Positions 54,575 through 63,787 are shown, counted from the first letter of the stretch. The stretch is DNA of 64,000 nt from Vallitalea pronyensis (GCF_018141445.1 NZ_CP058649.1:4917001-4981000); one strand, 5' to 3'. Notes: generated from the letters alone by a model not told the origin. A program made the numbers and translations.

Positions 54575-54614
54575 GCTCACCACTTGTTTCATCAACCATT
54601 ATATTCAAGGGCGT

Positions 54615-55430
54615 CTATTGTAAACGTTTAATAATATGTGCAATCCACCTACTAAATGTGACGGACGCCTTATGGGCAGTCTCCACCACATGTGCATGAG
54701 AATGTTTCTTCTTCTGGATACCTGTAGCCATATTGGTAATACAGGATATCCCCAGAACGTCCATGCCCAGATAGTTAGCTGCAATGGTCTCTGGTACCGT
54801 GGACATACCTATTGCATCAGCACCCATTCTGCCAAATGCTACAATCTCAGCTGCTGTTTCATAGTATGGTCCCATAAAACCAGCATAGACACCTTTTTTG
54901 TAATCAATATGAAGCACCTTAGCCACTTCTTCTGCTAAGGCTATGAAATCTTTCTTATAGGGTTCAGACATATCTGGAAATCTTGGTCCAAATCGCTCAT
55001 CATTTACACCAATAAGTGGGTTATCATGCATCAGGTTAATAAAATCTGTAATGATCATGAGGTTTCCTGGTTCAAGACTTGTATGAATACCCCCGCAAGA
55101 GTTGGTAACAATTAATTTCTCTATCCCCAATAATTTCATGACATAGACGGGATAAGTGACTTCTTTCATGGTATACCCTTCATAGTAATGAAATCGTCCT
55201 TGCATGGCCATTACATCCACACCACCAAGTTGTCCAAATAATAGCCTGCCTTCATGTCCGGCTACTGTTGATTGTGGAAAATGAGGTATATCCTTATAGG
55301 CAATGGTTTCAACTTGCTCCAGCTGGTCCACAAGAGAGCCAAGCCCAGAGCCAAGAATTACTGCAACTTTTGGCTTACGATGGACTTGGGTTTCTATATA
55401 CTTTGCTGTTTCACGTACTTGGTCATACAT
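54615..55430 (-). CDS. punA: Purine-nucleoside phosphorylase
   Basis: 271 residues, trimeric PNP class. Phosphate-binding GSGLGSLV and FPQSTVAGHEG, RFHYYEGY, NSCGGIH, and the base-binding segment GFMGPYYETAAEI with the late Asn in GISCITNMA. Cleaves (deoxy)inosine/guanosine to base and (deoxy)ribose-1-phosphate. ATG at 55430 after GGAAGG. Follows deoC on the same strand, so its deoxyribose product can feed DeoC after a phosphopentomutase step not encoded here. Confidence 0.93.
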   Translation of the reverse strand: MYDQVRETAKYIETQVHRKPKVAVILGSGLGSLVDQLEQVETIAYKDIPHFPQSTVAGHEGRLLFGQLGGVDVMAMQGRFHYYEGYTMKEVTYPVYVMKLLGIEKLIVTNSCGGIHTSLEPGNLMIITDFINLMHDNPLIGVNDERFGPRFPDMSEPYKKDFIALAEEVAKVLHIDYKKGVYAGFMGPYYETAAEIVAFGRMGADAIGMSTVPETIAANYLGMDVLGISCITNMATGIQKKKHSHAHVVETAHKASVTFSRWIAHIIKRLQ

Positions 55431-55581
55431 TTTATTCACGCCTTCCAGTTGTTAACTATACGTCTATCATGTTTCCCATTTCTTTAAATAATATGACTAC
55501 ATCTTATAAACGATCTCTTCTTGAGAATGATTTCTTTGGCATAAGTTCTAAACCTCTGTTAGATTTTTTGAATAGGGTTGA

Positions 55582-56250
55582 TTAATAATCTGATCCTGTA
55601 TCGCCTAAACCTTCAACAATAGCAATGCCTGCACTAGCGCCTATTCGACTAGCTCCTGCTTCAATAACACCTGTTGCATCTTCCGTTGTTCTTACACCGC
55701 CAGAAGCCTTAACACCCATATCCGGTCCAACAGTTTTTCTCATGAGTTGAATGTCTTCTACCGTTGCGCCACCTGTAGAAAATCCTGTTGATGTCTTAAC
55801 AAAATCTGCACCCGCTTCTTTGGATAGCTCGCAAGCTTTGATTTTTTCTTCATCGGTTAATAGACATGTTTCAAAAATAACTTTTACCAATGCTTGCCCT
55901 GCTGCTGCCTCAACAACAGCCTTGATATCTTCTTTTACTTCATCATATTTCTTATCTTTTAATGCCCCAATATTAATGACCATATCCACTTCTTTTGCAC
56001 CATCTTTAATGGCTTCTTTTGTTTCAAAAGCTTTTACTGCTTGGGTAGTAGCACCTAATGGAAACCCAACAACAACACATGTTTTCACATCTGTACCCTC
56101 TAATTCTTTGGCTACAAGGGATGTGTAATAAGCATTAACACAAACGGATGCAAAGGCATATTTTTTAGCTTCTGCACAAACCTGCTTAATCTGTTCCTCT
56201 GTGGCTTGTGGTTTTAATAATGTGTGATCAATATAACGGTTTAATTTCAT
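55582..56250 (-). CDS. deoC: Deoxyribose-phosphate aldolase
   Basis: 222 residues, class I aldolase. Schiff-base Lys in VKVIFETCLL region and the second Lys in FVKTSTGFSTGGAT; DHTLLKPQA at the start and VKASGGVRT near the end are diagnostic. Splits 2-deoxyribose-5-phosphate into acetaldehyde and glyceraldehyde-3-phosphate. ATG at 56250 after AAGGAGTG. A cre/LacI-type operator lies 30 bp upstream, between it and the lacI-type gene. Confidence 0.95.
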   Translation of the reverse strand: MKLNRYIDHTLLKPQATEEQIKQVCAEAKKYAFASVCVNAYYTSLVAKELEGTDVKTCVVVGFPLGATTQAVKAFETKEAIKDGAKEVDMVINIGALKDKKYDEVKEDIKAVVEAAAGQALVKVIFETCLLTDEEKIKACELSKEAGADFVKTSTGFSTGGATVEDIQLMRKTVGPDMGVKASGGVRTTEDATGVIEAGASRIGASAGIAIVEGLGDTGSDY

Positions 56251-56279
56251 TTTCAACACTCCTTTAATTTATATTAATG

Positions 56280-56293
56280 TGTAATCGCTTACA
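56280..56293. promoter_or_regulatory. cre/LacI-type operator upstream of deoC
   Basis: TGTAAGCGATTACA on the minus strand fits the cre consensus TGnAAnCGnTnnCA at every fixed position and is nearly palindromic. Either the adjacent LacI protein or CcpA could bind. Confidence 0.7.
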
Positions 56294-56299
56294 TATTTT

Positions 56300-57328
56300 T
56301 TATACACTCTTCTTCTCAGACCCTTTCAAGTGCAATTCAGGTAATAGGGTTATTTGCTTAAGCTCACGCATATGGACATCTTTTTGTTTTTCTAGGCTCT
56401 CTATTAACATGTTCATGCCTGTTTTACCCATCAAGGTAGTGGGTCCATTAATAAAACTGATATTCATACCAATGATATTGAGGGCATCCACCTTATCAAA
56501 TCCTAGGATAGCCATATCATCTGGAATACTTAAGCTCTGCTCATTCAGGGCTTTGACACAGCCTAACATGGATAAGTTATTACTTACAAAAATAGCTGTC
56601 GGTCTGTCTTCCAATAGGAGAATTTTCTTTGTCATGGTATAAGCTCGCTCATGATCGTACTCACCGTTAAAAATGTATTGTTCGTGAAGGGGTATAGCGT
56701 ACTTGTTTAACGCTTTTTTATAGCCTAAAAACCTCTCTTTGGCAGGTCTTGAATCCAGACGTCCATTTATGATAGCAATTTTCTCATGACCTGCATGAAT
56801 CAGTGCTTCTACACCGTCATATGCACCCTGTACATGATCAATGAACACCCCACTATAATTGGCGTATTTAACATGACCATCCATTAAAATAACAGGTATC
56901 CCCAAATTGTCCAGTGTGCTCATATACGCACTGTCATGAGCTTCTTCACCATAAGTGGGTGTCATCAGAATACCTTCAATACGCTGTTCACGCAATAACT
57001 TTATCGCTTTTAACTCTTTTTCTTTACAATCATCTGTATCACATAGAATGATATTAAGCTGATGTTCATCGGCCACTTGCGTAATGCCTTTAATCACTTC
57101 ACCAAAGAAGGGATTATTTATATCTGGAATAATAACACCAATGGTATTGGTCTTATTGGTCGAAAGGCTCCGAGCAATAGCACTTGGTGTATAATGTAAC
57201 TGTTTAATGGCATCATGAACCTTTTCTCGCGTTGTTTCTTTTACATAGCCTGAACCATTGAGAACACGAGAGACGGTGGCTAAGGATACATCTGCCGCTT
57301 TTGCTATATCTTTTATGGTAACGGACAT
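56300..57328 (-). CDS. LacI family transcriptional regulator
   Basis: 342 residues. N-terminal LacI helix-turn-helix with hinge (TIKDIAKAADVSLATVSRVL then NGSGYVKETTREKV) and a periplasmic-binding-protein-like effector domain (TIGVIIPDINNPFFGEVIKG onward). ATG at 57328 lies 9 nt after GAGGAGG. Likely governs deoC-punA: the gene ends 7 bp before the cre-like site and runs in the same direction. The effector may be a nucleoside or deoxyribose derivative, by inference. Confidence 0.88.
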   Translation of the reverse strand: MSVTIKDIAKAADVSLATVSRVLNGSGYVKETTREKVHDAIKQLHYTPSAIARSLSTNKTNTIGVIIPDINNPFFGEVIKGITQVADEHQLNIILCDTDDCKEKELKAIKLLREQRIEGILMTPTYGEEAHDSAYMSTLDNLGIPVILMDGHVKYANYSGVFIDHVQGAYDGVEALIHAGHEKIAIINGRLDSRPAKERFLGYKKALNKYAIPLHEQYIFNGEYDHERAYTMTKKILLLEDRPTAIFVSNNLSMLGCVKALNEQSLSIPDDMAILGFDKVDALNIIGMNISFINGPTTLMGKTGMNMLIESLEKQKDVHMRELKQITLLPELHLKGSEKKSV

Positions 57329-57492
57329 TGCTTCATTCCTCCTCAACAACTGTTCTTCCATGGCCTGCTAAACACGCTTTTTTTCTGATATGTTAGCGTT
57401 TCCACATTCAGTATACATGAAGGACGTTTTTTTGTCCATGATTTTTTAAACATGCTATGCTTATGGTATATACTATCTTTGTACTGTACATG

Positions 57493-57532
57493 GAAAAAGG
57501 CACTGCCTCTTTTACTTATTTGACAGTACCTT
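57493..57532 (-). terminator. Terminator after small membrane protein gene
   Basis: On the minus strand AAGGTACTG pairs with CAGTGCCTT (one G-U), followed by TTTCC. Confidence 0.6.
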
Positions 57533-57571
57533 CTCATTCATTTGCTTCATTCAACGTATTTTTTATAACCG

Positions 57572-57841
57572 TTACTTTTGCTTTGTATCCTCTTTTTTAA
57601 CACATTCACTTCGTAAGTCTCGCAACTCTATACAAACAGCGTTAAGAGCACTTATAAGAAAACCAATGGTTGTGAGCATCACACAACATAAAACAAAGAT
57701 AAAGAAAACGCTTACTTGCTCATTCTCTCCCCCTAAAAATCTAATCATTGCCCACCCAAAGATGCAACATGTCACAAAGAAAAATATCTTAATGCGACGA
57801 ATCTGCTTTCTAATGTCTGAAAAAATATGCCTCACCCTCAT
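57572..57841 (-). CDS. Small two-helix membrane protein, unrecognised
   Basis: 89 residues. A basic N-terminus (MRVRHIFSDIRKQIRRIK) precedes two membrane helices (~19-37 and ~44-66) and a charged C-terminus (ELRDLRSECVKKEDTKQK), with positive charges that place both ends inside. No family recognised. The ribosome site is weak (TAGAGA before ATG). Same strand as the carboxymuconolactone-decarboxylase-family gene, 50 bp upstream, so it may share its iron-regulated promoter. Confidence 0.5.
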   Translation of the reverse strand: MRVRHIFSDIRKQIRRIKIFFFVTCCIFGWAMIRFLGGENEQVSVFFIFVLCCVMLTTIGFLISALNAVCIELRDLRSECVKKEDTKQK

Positions 57842-57891
57842 TCTCTAGTTCTACTCATTCTATTGTAAGCTTATTCAAGCTTAAAGGCAAG

Positions 57892-58251
57892 TTACACTTT
57901 AAATTTTTTATGAATGGCTTCAATAAGAGGGGCTACTTGTACCATGGTAGGTGCACCTTTCATCCATATCTGCTGTTTAATCACTTCAAATAGTTCTTCC
58001 TTCGTTGCTCCTTCTTTAACAGCCTTAACCATTTCCAGCTTCGCCCGACGTTCATTGTTATCAAAGATAGCTGTTGCAAAAGCTATTAAATATCTATATT
58101 TTAGGGGTATGACACCTTCCCCCCATATTTGATGATGGTACGCCGTTATGGTATCTTGAAATGGTTTGCCAAATGTTTCTGCAATCATAACCCCAGGTGG
58201 TACAAATCCAACTTCCTCTTTAAATAATGCTTTATCTTTTTTATCTAACAT
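57892..58251 (-). CDS. Carboxymuconolactone decarboxylase family protein
   Basis: 119 residues, all-helical CMD domain (YRYLIAFATAIFDNNERRAK, AVKEGATKEELFEVIKQQIW). It lacks the CxxC pair of AhpD-like peroxidases, so a plain redox role is doubtful; it could be a lactone decarboxylase-like or binding protein. ATG at 58251 after GAAGGAGG. An exact Fur box lies about 50 bp upstream, so iron control is likely. Confidence 0.8.
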   Translation of the reverse strand: MLDKKDKALFKEEVGFVPPGVMIAETFGKPFQDTITAYHHQIWGEGVIPLKYRYLIAFATAIFDNNERRAKLEMVKAVKEGATKEELFEVIKQQIWMKGAPTMVQVAPLIEAIHKKFKV

Positions 58252-58298
58252 GTGATAAACCTCCTTCAATGGATTAATATATGTTCATTATAACATAT

Positions 58299-58313
58299 TG
58301 ATAATGATTATCA
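58299..58313. promoter_or_regulatory. Fur box
   Basis: TGATAATGATTATCA equals the 7-1-7 Fur consensus TGATAATnATTATCA at all positions. It lies ~50 bp upstream of the CMD-family gene. Confidence 0.75.
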
Positions 58314-58507
58314 GTAACATTTGTTACATTTTTTTACGTTATTCCGTTCAGTAGGTCTATTTGTGGCTCTATCTATTTCATGGTCAATAATAGATGGGAT
58401 TCAATGCTTATATATAGGTGGTATATGAACCATCCATTATGTCTGAGTCTTCTGCTTCATAAATTATGTCCAAATTTTTTAACACACATCATAATTTAAA
58501 AAAATTG

Positions 58508-58536
58508 TTTACTTTTTAGAATTATCCGTGTATAAT
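58508..58536 (+). promoter_or_regulatory. Possible amylase promoter
   Basis: TTTACT (58508-58513) and TATAAT (58531-58536) with a 17-nt spacer. It would give a leader of about 630 nt before the amylase gene. Promoters closer to the gene were not clear. The gap 58252-59174 holds no other gene except the micro-ORF at 59082. Confidence 0.4.
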
Positions 58537-58662
58537 ATTAATGTACCATAAATTTCATCAAATTAATATACATATGGTAACAGAATGTTCCATCTTAGAT
58601 GAAGCATATGCTGTTCCTAATAAGATTATATAATCAGGCACCTATATTTTTTTAATAAACAA

Positions 58663-58676
58663 TGCAATCGTTTGCT
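58663..58676. promoter_or_regulatory. LacI/MalR-type operator 1 of amylase
   Basis: TGCAATCGTTTGCT, a near-palindrome around the CG centre, of the type bound by MalR/LacI-family proteins and CcpA. Confidence 0.6.
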
Positions 58677-58894
58677 CATTATTATGGTCGTTGCAGCTCT
58701 TTATTGCCCTATACATTGTCTATCATTCTCCTTATTGAAAATAATACTTTTTACTCAAAAAACTTCATATTTTATTGAAACATTCTCTAAAAATAGTTTA
58801 ATATAAAAGAAATAACCCTACCTGAATAGAACTGGATATGGAAGGTTGTGCAGGATGTGGCTCTATAAATGGTTACATATTTTACGGTAAATTA

Positions 58895-58908
58895 TGCAAC
58901 CGTTTGCG
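58895..58908. promoter_or_regulatory. LacI/MalR-type operator 2 of amylase
   Basis: TGCAACCGTTTGCG, 232 bp after operator 1 and with the same core. Two sites this far apart could allow looping. Confidence 0.6.
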
Positions 58909-59081
58909 TTATTTGTATGCTTTTTTTACTGTTTATATTATTCATAAGTGCTAATTGTCTTCATGCCAATGCCCCCTTATTTATGAACACCCTTATAAAG
59001 AACATTATAAAATAACATAAAGACATTCAACGAACTTATCTTTATCTACTCAACGTTAATACCATAGAAGGAGGTCTCATT

Positions 59082-59111
59082 ATGCGTACCTATACCAATT
59101 ATTTTCCTTAA
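59082..59111 (+). CDS. Nine-codon leader ORF upstream of amylase
   Basis: MRTYTNYFP then TAA. GAAGGAGG, as strong as any in the window, lies 9 nt before the ATG. It ends 63 nt before the amylase ATG, which has its own GGAGG. It could be a leader peptide that couples or attenuates amylase expression; it has three aromatic residues in nine. Confidence 0.4.
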   Translation: MRTYTNYFP

Positions 59112-59174
59112 ACCAGTTATCTGTTCATAAGACGAAGTAAGACTATATTTTATATTAAGTGGAGGTTACAAAAG

Positions 59175-60785
59175 ATGAAAAGAACATTAAAAGTAAGTTT
59201 ATTAAGTATACTCATCATTATCAGCTTGTCAATCAGTAGTTTAACCATGCATGCTGCACCAAGTACACGTAATGGTGGTGGGGATGAAATTCTTCTTCAA
59301 GGTTTTTATTGGGGTGCTTGGGATGCACCAGGCAGCTGGTATAACACCATGTCCAGCAAAGCCGACATGATAGCAGATGCAGGTATTACCATGATTTGGA
59401 GTCCTGGTCCTTGGGATGACGATAGTACCAATACAGGTGGTTCTGGCTATTGGTGGCATGATTTTGGACTTGATTCGGCTCATGGTACCGAGGGTGAATT
59501 GAACAACATGATTTCAACCATGAATGCAAAAGGTATAGGCGTTATTTTTGATATCGTTGCCAATCACGCAGACAGATTCCACCCTGATTCTCCATGGCCA
59601 ACATATTCTAATATTTGGCGAGCCAATGCATGGGAACCAGGTTATTCATTCTCAGAAGAAAACGAATTAAATACAGGTAATGCCTATCCTTACATAAGAG
59701 ATGCTATGATGGTACTCAAAAATAAGGGAGCTGCAGGCTGGCGTTATGATGTGTGTCATGGCTATCCTTCTGATCGGGCTCTTGGCTGGAACAATGATAC
59801 CAACGCAAGTTTTGTGGTTGGTGAATATGACTGGTCTGGTTATAATCCTACTTCAGGGAACTTAGAAGACTGGTGTGCTGCAACAGGAAGTACAGGCTTT
59901 GATTTCTATGAAAAGTGGAATCTGAACAGTGGAAACCCATCCACATTTGGTGGTCTTCACACCAATCCTAGAGCAGAAGCACGTGCTAGAGCGGTTACAT
60001 TTGTGGAAAACCATGATAGTGAAATTTCTAGAGGTAATGGTAACCAAGCACCCGATGATTCTCAAGGTGCACGTTCAAAATGTTATGCTTGGATTCTTGC
60101 TACACCTGGTACACCTTGTATTTTTTGGTCCGATTTGATTGGTGGAGGCGTAGGTTATGATTGGCTGAAAAGTATGATTTGGGTACGTAAAAATGCCGGT
60201 ATTCGAGCAGATTCAAAGATTCTTTATGACGAAACCAATGGTGGAACGGGTCGAGCAGTCATCGTGGAAGGCACGAACCATAATATTGCTATTGCACTTG
60301 ACTGGCCAGATTGGAAGCCTTCAAATGGTAACCACCACGCTGCTGCATCTGGATGGAATGGCTACATGAATGTCTGGACTAATGTTGGTAATAGTGGCGG
60401 AGGTAATGGTAATGGTGGCAATGGTGGCAATGAGGTAACAAAAGTTGTGGCTCATTATGATGTAGGCTATGGTAATTCTATGTCTATACGAGGGGATACC
60501 AGCCCATTAAACTGGAACAACGGCATACAAATGACGAATACCGGAAGTGATACATGGGTATGGGAAACAACAGCTATTCCAAAAGGCCAAAAGTTTGAAT
60601 GTAAAGTACTTATCAATGATTCGAATTGGGCTACTGATTCAAATTGGTGGGTATATGGCGGTGATACCATTGACATATATCCTAACTTTGGTTATGGTGG
60701 GCTAAAACCAGATGAACAACTCTTTATGACATTTGGTTTATTAAGCAACGCCAACATACGATTAACTTCTTTACCCCAAAACTAG
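59175..60785 (+). CDS. Secreted alpha-amylase, GH13, maltotetraose-forming type
   Basis: 536 residues. Signal peptide ~1-27 (MKRTLKVSLLSILIIISLSI, cut after MHA-A). The GH13 barrel begins GGGDEILLQGFYWGAWD, a start shared with maltotetraohydrolases. Catalytic segments: DIVANH (126-131), nucleophile Asp192 in GWRYD, acid/base Glu217 in VVGEYDW, and Asp281 in FVENHDSE. A Gly/Asn-rich linker (~412-426) leads to a ~105-residue starch-binding-like module (YDVGYGNSMSIRGDTSPLNW, VWETTAIPKGQKFECKVLI). Degrades starch outside the cell to short maltodextrins. ATG after GTGGAGG. Control probably by the two LacI-type operators upstream. Confidence 0.93.
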   Translation: MKRTLKVSLLSILIIISLSISSLTMHAAPSTRNGGGDEILLQGFYWGAWDAPGSWYNTMSSKADMIADAGITMIWSPGPWDDDSTNTGGSGYWWHDFGLDSAHGTEGELNNMISTMNAKGIGVIFDIVANHADRFHPDSPWPTYSNIWRANAWEPGYSFSEENELNTGNAYPYIRDAMMVLKNKGAAGWRYDVCHGYPSDRALGWNNDTNASFVVGEYDWSGYNPTSGNLEDWCAATGSTGFDFYEKWNLNSGNPSTFGGLHTNPRAEARARAVTFVENHDSEISRGNGNQAPDDSQGARSKCYAWILATPGTPCIFWSDLIGGGVGYDWLKSMIWVRKNAGIRADSKILYDETNGGTGRAVIVEGTNHNIAIALDWPDWKPSNGNHHAAASGWNGYMNVWTNVGNSGGGNGNGGNGGNEVTKVVAHYDVGYGNSMSIRGDTSPLNWNNGIQMTNTGSDTWVWETTAIPKGQKFECKVLINDSNWATDSNWWVYGGDTIDIYPNFGYGGLKPDEQLFMTFGLLSNANIRLTSLPQN

Positions 60786-60935
60786 ACCATAAGCACAACC
60801 ATTATACATGGGTAAATCATAAGTCAACTTATAGCAATAACCTCATATTGCATCCAAGTTATGCATGTTACAGTATTGTGTACTGACGTCAGGACAAGCT
60901 ATGTATAATGATTAGCTATACAACTCACTTAATAG

Positions 60936-60983
60936 AAAAGTTTGCCAAGCTAGGGGATTCTTCAATAGCATGGCAAACTTTTT
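60936..60983 (+). terminator. Terminator of amylase gene
   Basis: AAAAGTTTGCCA and TGGCAAACTTTTT pair perfectly over 12 bp and end in a T-run; it can act on both strands. Confidence 0.8.
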
Positions 60984-61042
60984 CATTGTATATCTTTTTA
61001 AGTTATCAGATACATCGACTGCCGCATCATAAGTATGTGACC

Positions 61043-61789
61043 TTATAGACTATTTTCAGACTTCGTAATTTCTTTTTCCTTCTCTTGAATCAATACTTGA
61101 TAGTGTTGCGCGATTAATGCATATTCCTTGATTGCTTGCTGACCCCCATCTGTTAAATCATAGACACCCCTTCGCATTCTTTCAAACCACCCATAGAAAT
61201 TCTTACTTAAAATAGATGTGGTTTTGTCACCTGTCCCTAATGCTCTTAACTGTTTAGGTGATAACTCACCATAGCATTGGAGGCAACAAGCGATATGTAT
61301 GGACTTTTCTCGATAAGCAGTCATCACTTTCTTACGGGTACTCCCCCCTACATTATAATTACCACTACGTTCTTTTATTTCATCCAAAATACCCTTTTGT
61401 CTTTTTTTAGCTCGGTTCATGCTCTGGGTGCGGCTAAATGGTTTCGGGTCACAGATGACTTGAACAAGAGGTGTTTTCCTAGTAAACGACACCACGATTA
61501 AACCTAATTCAAGCCGTCTAATAAGATGCAGTTTATCTTTCCACTCCCTTGAAAAAGTTTTCTTAGGCCGTTGGATAGCGATATACACTTGGTCCGTTAG
61601 ACGCTGCCGTTTGATGCCTTGAATAAGGAGCTTCATATTGAGATTCTTTTTTAACTCAATGACAATCAGCTTATCATCTTTAACCGCTGTTACATCTAAA
61701 GTTTTAACTTCACCATTTACTTGGTAACCTAGATCCGTGAAGTACTTATGAATCGGTGGGTATAAATCCGTTTCTTTTATATCTTTCAT
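61043..61789 (-). CDS. DUF2161 family, PD-(D/E)XK nuclease-like
   Basis: 248 residues. The N-terminal domain carries the PD-(D/E)XK core: Asp in LDVTAVKDDKLIVIELKKNL, with the ExK pair (E-L-K). A basic middle (NRAKKRQKGILDEI, GSTRKKVMTAYREK) and a C-terminal winged-helix-like part (QLRALGTGDKTTSILSKNFY, WFERMRRGVYDLTDGG) follow. Predicted phosphodiesterase of unknown target. No partner gene suggests a known defence system. The gene is monocistronic and convergent with the amylase. Confidence 0.78.
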   Translation of the reverse strand: MKDIKETDLYPPIHKYFTDLGYQVNGEVKTLDVTAVKDDKLIVIELKKNLNMKLLIQGIKRQRLTDQVYIAIQRPKKTFSREWKDKLHLIRRLELGLIVVSFTRKTPLVQVICDPKPFSRTQSMNRAKKRQKGILDEIKERSGNYNVGGSTRKKVMTAYREKSIHIACCLQCYGELSPKQLRALGTGDKTTSILSKNFYGWFERMRRGVYDLTDGGQQAIKEYALIAQHYQVLIQEKEKEITKSENSL

Positions 61790-61848
61790 CGGTATTCTCC
61801 ATATGTAGTATTAGCATAGTTTACGCATATAGGATTATTTTTCGTCAC

Positions 61849-62922
61849 CTACAACGCATTTTCAATCATTCTTAAATAATCTTCACTGAACGCACTTTCT
61901 TTTTCAACCAGTCTTTCTCTTAGAATCTCTAGCATATGGTCTCTTTCATTACTTTGGCTACATTTTGATAAGAAGGCAACGATACAACCCATATCCATTT
62001 CATTTTCTTCTTTCAAACGCTCAACAATCCTTTTGATGGCCTCATGATTTTCTTTCAAAATGACATCCTCTACATCATCTGTCAACAAGACTTCTTTTAA
62101 CACATCATGGATATCCACGTGTTGATAGTCAAATACTTTGTTCACATCATCCCATCTGTAAACAACAGTCTTCTTCGTGCCTACCATTTCCTGCTCCATT
62201 GAATCCAAATCAAGAGCTAACTGATAAGTCACATGGAAATCTCCTGTTTTTTCATCATATCCCTCATCTACTACTTGATAGTTTTTAGGATATCCCCTTC
62301 TTGTTGTTATTCCCTCATAACCATACAATGGGTATTCAAAGTACTTGATAAGTTTACCCTTATTAACATCAAACCATTGCCCTACAAAGAGTGATATACC
62401 CGTTCCCCAATCCTTACAAAAAGATGTTACGGAAAAAGCATTCTGTTTACTCCTATAGGTAGCTATTGGATAGTCATCCGTCTTAATGGACCAGCAAAGA
62501 CCATCTGCATATTGTCCAGATTCCCTATAGAGCAGCATAAATCTGGTTTTTTTATAGATGCCAAGAAGCAGTTTATAATGACCATCGTCAACTTCCCAGT
62601 CATACACTTCAGTAGGAAGGATCTGTTCAGCTGCATTATCTGCAACAGGCATTATCTTTAATGCCTTCACTTGGTCCATGGTTGCTTTACGAATATCACT
62701 GATACCTAAATCGCTCAAACAGCTAATAACATCCAAGTCAGCGTTGGCTTCACTAATCTCATGGGATAATGTGGTCTCTTCATGCTTATTTTCCCCACTA
62801 GCATGTTGTTGTATTTCTGATGTGTCTGCTTTTTCTTTATCCCTGTCCGTACTCATTGTATGTCTGCATCCAATTGTCAACATCATAACTGATAGGATGG
62901 TCAGGTGTAAAACTTTTTTCAT
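61849..62922 (-). CDS. Predicted lipoprotein, unknown function
   Basis: 357 residues. Signal peptide MKKVLHLTILSVMMLTIG ending in a lipobox (LTIGC, Cys19), then an acidic low-complexity stretch (~25-60, rich in D/E/H). A beta-rich middle (EVYDWEVDDGHYKLLLGIYK, FMLLYRESGQYADG) and an all-helical, charged end follow. No family recognised. Anchored to the outer face of the membrane. Downstream of the tetR gene on the same strand, 58 bp away, so possibly co-transcribed. Confidence 0.7.
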   Translation of the reverse strand: MKKVLHLTILSVMMLTIGCRHTMSTDRDKEKADTSEIQQHASGENKHEETTLSHEISEANADLDVISCLSDLGISDIRKATMDQVKALKIMPVADNAAEQILPTEVYDWEVDDGHYKLLLGIYKKTRFMLLYRESGQYADGLCWSIKTDDYPIATYRSKQNAFSVTSFCKDWGTGISLFVGQWFDVNKGKLIKYFEYPLYGYEGITTRRGYPKNYQVVDEGYDEKTGDFHVTYQLALDLDSMEQEMVGTKKTVVYRWDDVNKVFDYQHVDIHDVLKEVLLTDDVEDVILKENHEAIKRIVERLKEENEMDMGCIVAFLSKCSQSNERDHMLEILRERLVEKESAFSEDYLRMIENAL

Positions 62923-62980
62923 CTTTTCTTTCCTTTCAATACTGAAAATATGTCATGCATGGGTTGACTTATAGTAATTT

Positions 62981-63601
62981 TTATTTTTCTTCCAAGGCCA
63001 AGTACATAGCCACGCCCTTATCGGTAAAACTTGGTAATATGTTATTCCATAGTACTTGAACAATGGTATGATTAGGAATATTTTCGTGGAGTTCATGCTG
63101 TTCAAACCAAAACAGAACAATGGATAGAAGCCCTAATGCAATATCCCCATAGGCATCTTGGATCAGTGGGTCTTTTACAATCCCCTTCTTATGAAAGTTC
63201 AGCAAAATCGTTTTATATAAATCATAGAATTGACCAATGATTTGTTTCTGAATATGGGATAATTCCGGGTAGTAACGAGGTATCTCAACAATGTTGTTAA
63301 AGTAAAAATAGTATTTTTGCTGATGGCTAATCATCTTGTGAAAAAGCGTGTTTAATCCTTCCACATCCACATCGCTTGATAAATCCATTTTTTTGTAATC
63401 GTCGTATTGCAGCTCAAAAATGGCTTTCATAAGATCCACTTTTTTCTTATAGTGGTAAGTGATGTTGCCTGGACTTATTTGCAATGCATGGGCAATATCA
63501 CGAACTGTAACTGTATTGTAGCCATGTTCATTATACAACTTAATGGCTGTTTCTAATATGCTTATCTTTAATTCCTGCTTTTTGTTTTGCTGTTTGTTCA
63601 T
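62981..63601 (-). CDS. TetR/AcrR family transcriptional regulator
   Basis: 206 residues. Helix-turn-helix at ~12-58 (ILETAIKLYNEHGYNTVTVR, then ALQISPGNITYHYKKKVDLM); the rest is a helical effector domain. ATG after AAAGGACT. Two near-identical palindromes (63724-63766) lie in the promoter of the divergent gene at 63788, so it probably represses that gene. The inducer is unknown. Confidence 0.87.
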   Translation of the reverse strand: MNKQQNKKQELKISILETAIKLYNEHGYNTVTVRDIAHALQISPGNITYHYKKKVDLMKAIFELQYDDYKKMDLSSDVDVEGLNTLFHKMISHQQKYYFYFNNIVEIPRYYPELSHIQKQIIGQFYDLYKTILLNFHKKGIVKDPLIQDAYGDIALGLLSIVLFWFEQHELHENIPNHTIVQVLWNNILPSFTDKGVAMYLALEEK

Positions 63602-63714
63602 TAAAATAGTCCTTTCATTTTTTATCTAAAATTAATCATAGCATATTTATGTGTAAAATCAAAATGGATTTCATGTATCCCATCATCTCAATTCAATCCT
63701 AGCAACATTTTACT

Positions 63715-63766
63715 TTGACAACATTAGTACACATGTGCTAAAATAAAATTAGTACATGTGTACTAA
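63715..63766 (+). promoter_or_regulatory. Promoter with two TetR-type palindromic operators
   Basis: TTGACA (63715-63720) and TAAAAT (63739-63744), 18-nt spacer. Palindrome TTAGTACACATGTGCTAA (63724-63741) fills the spacer; TTAGTACATGTGTACTAA (63749-63766) follows, with centres 25 bp apart. Binding of either would block the promoter. Confidence 0.75.
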
Positions 63767-63787
63767 AAAATATGAGGAGGCTTTGCT

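Noticed and set aside
61043..61789. DUF2161 nuclease-like gene as part of a phage-defence island
   Set aside because: Neighbours are an amylase, a lipoprotein and a TetR gene; no partner ATPase, methylase or other defence gene is close.
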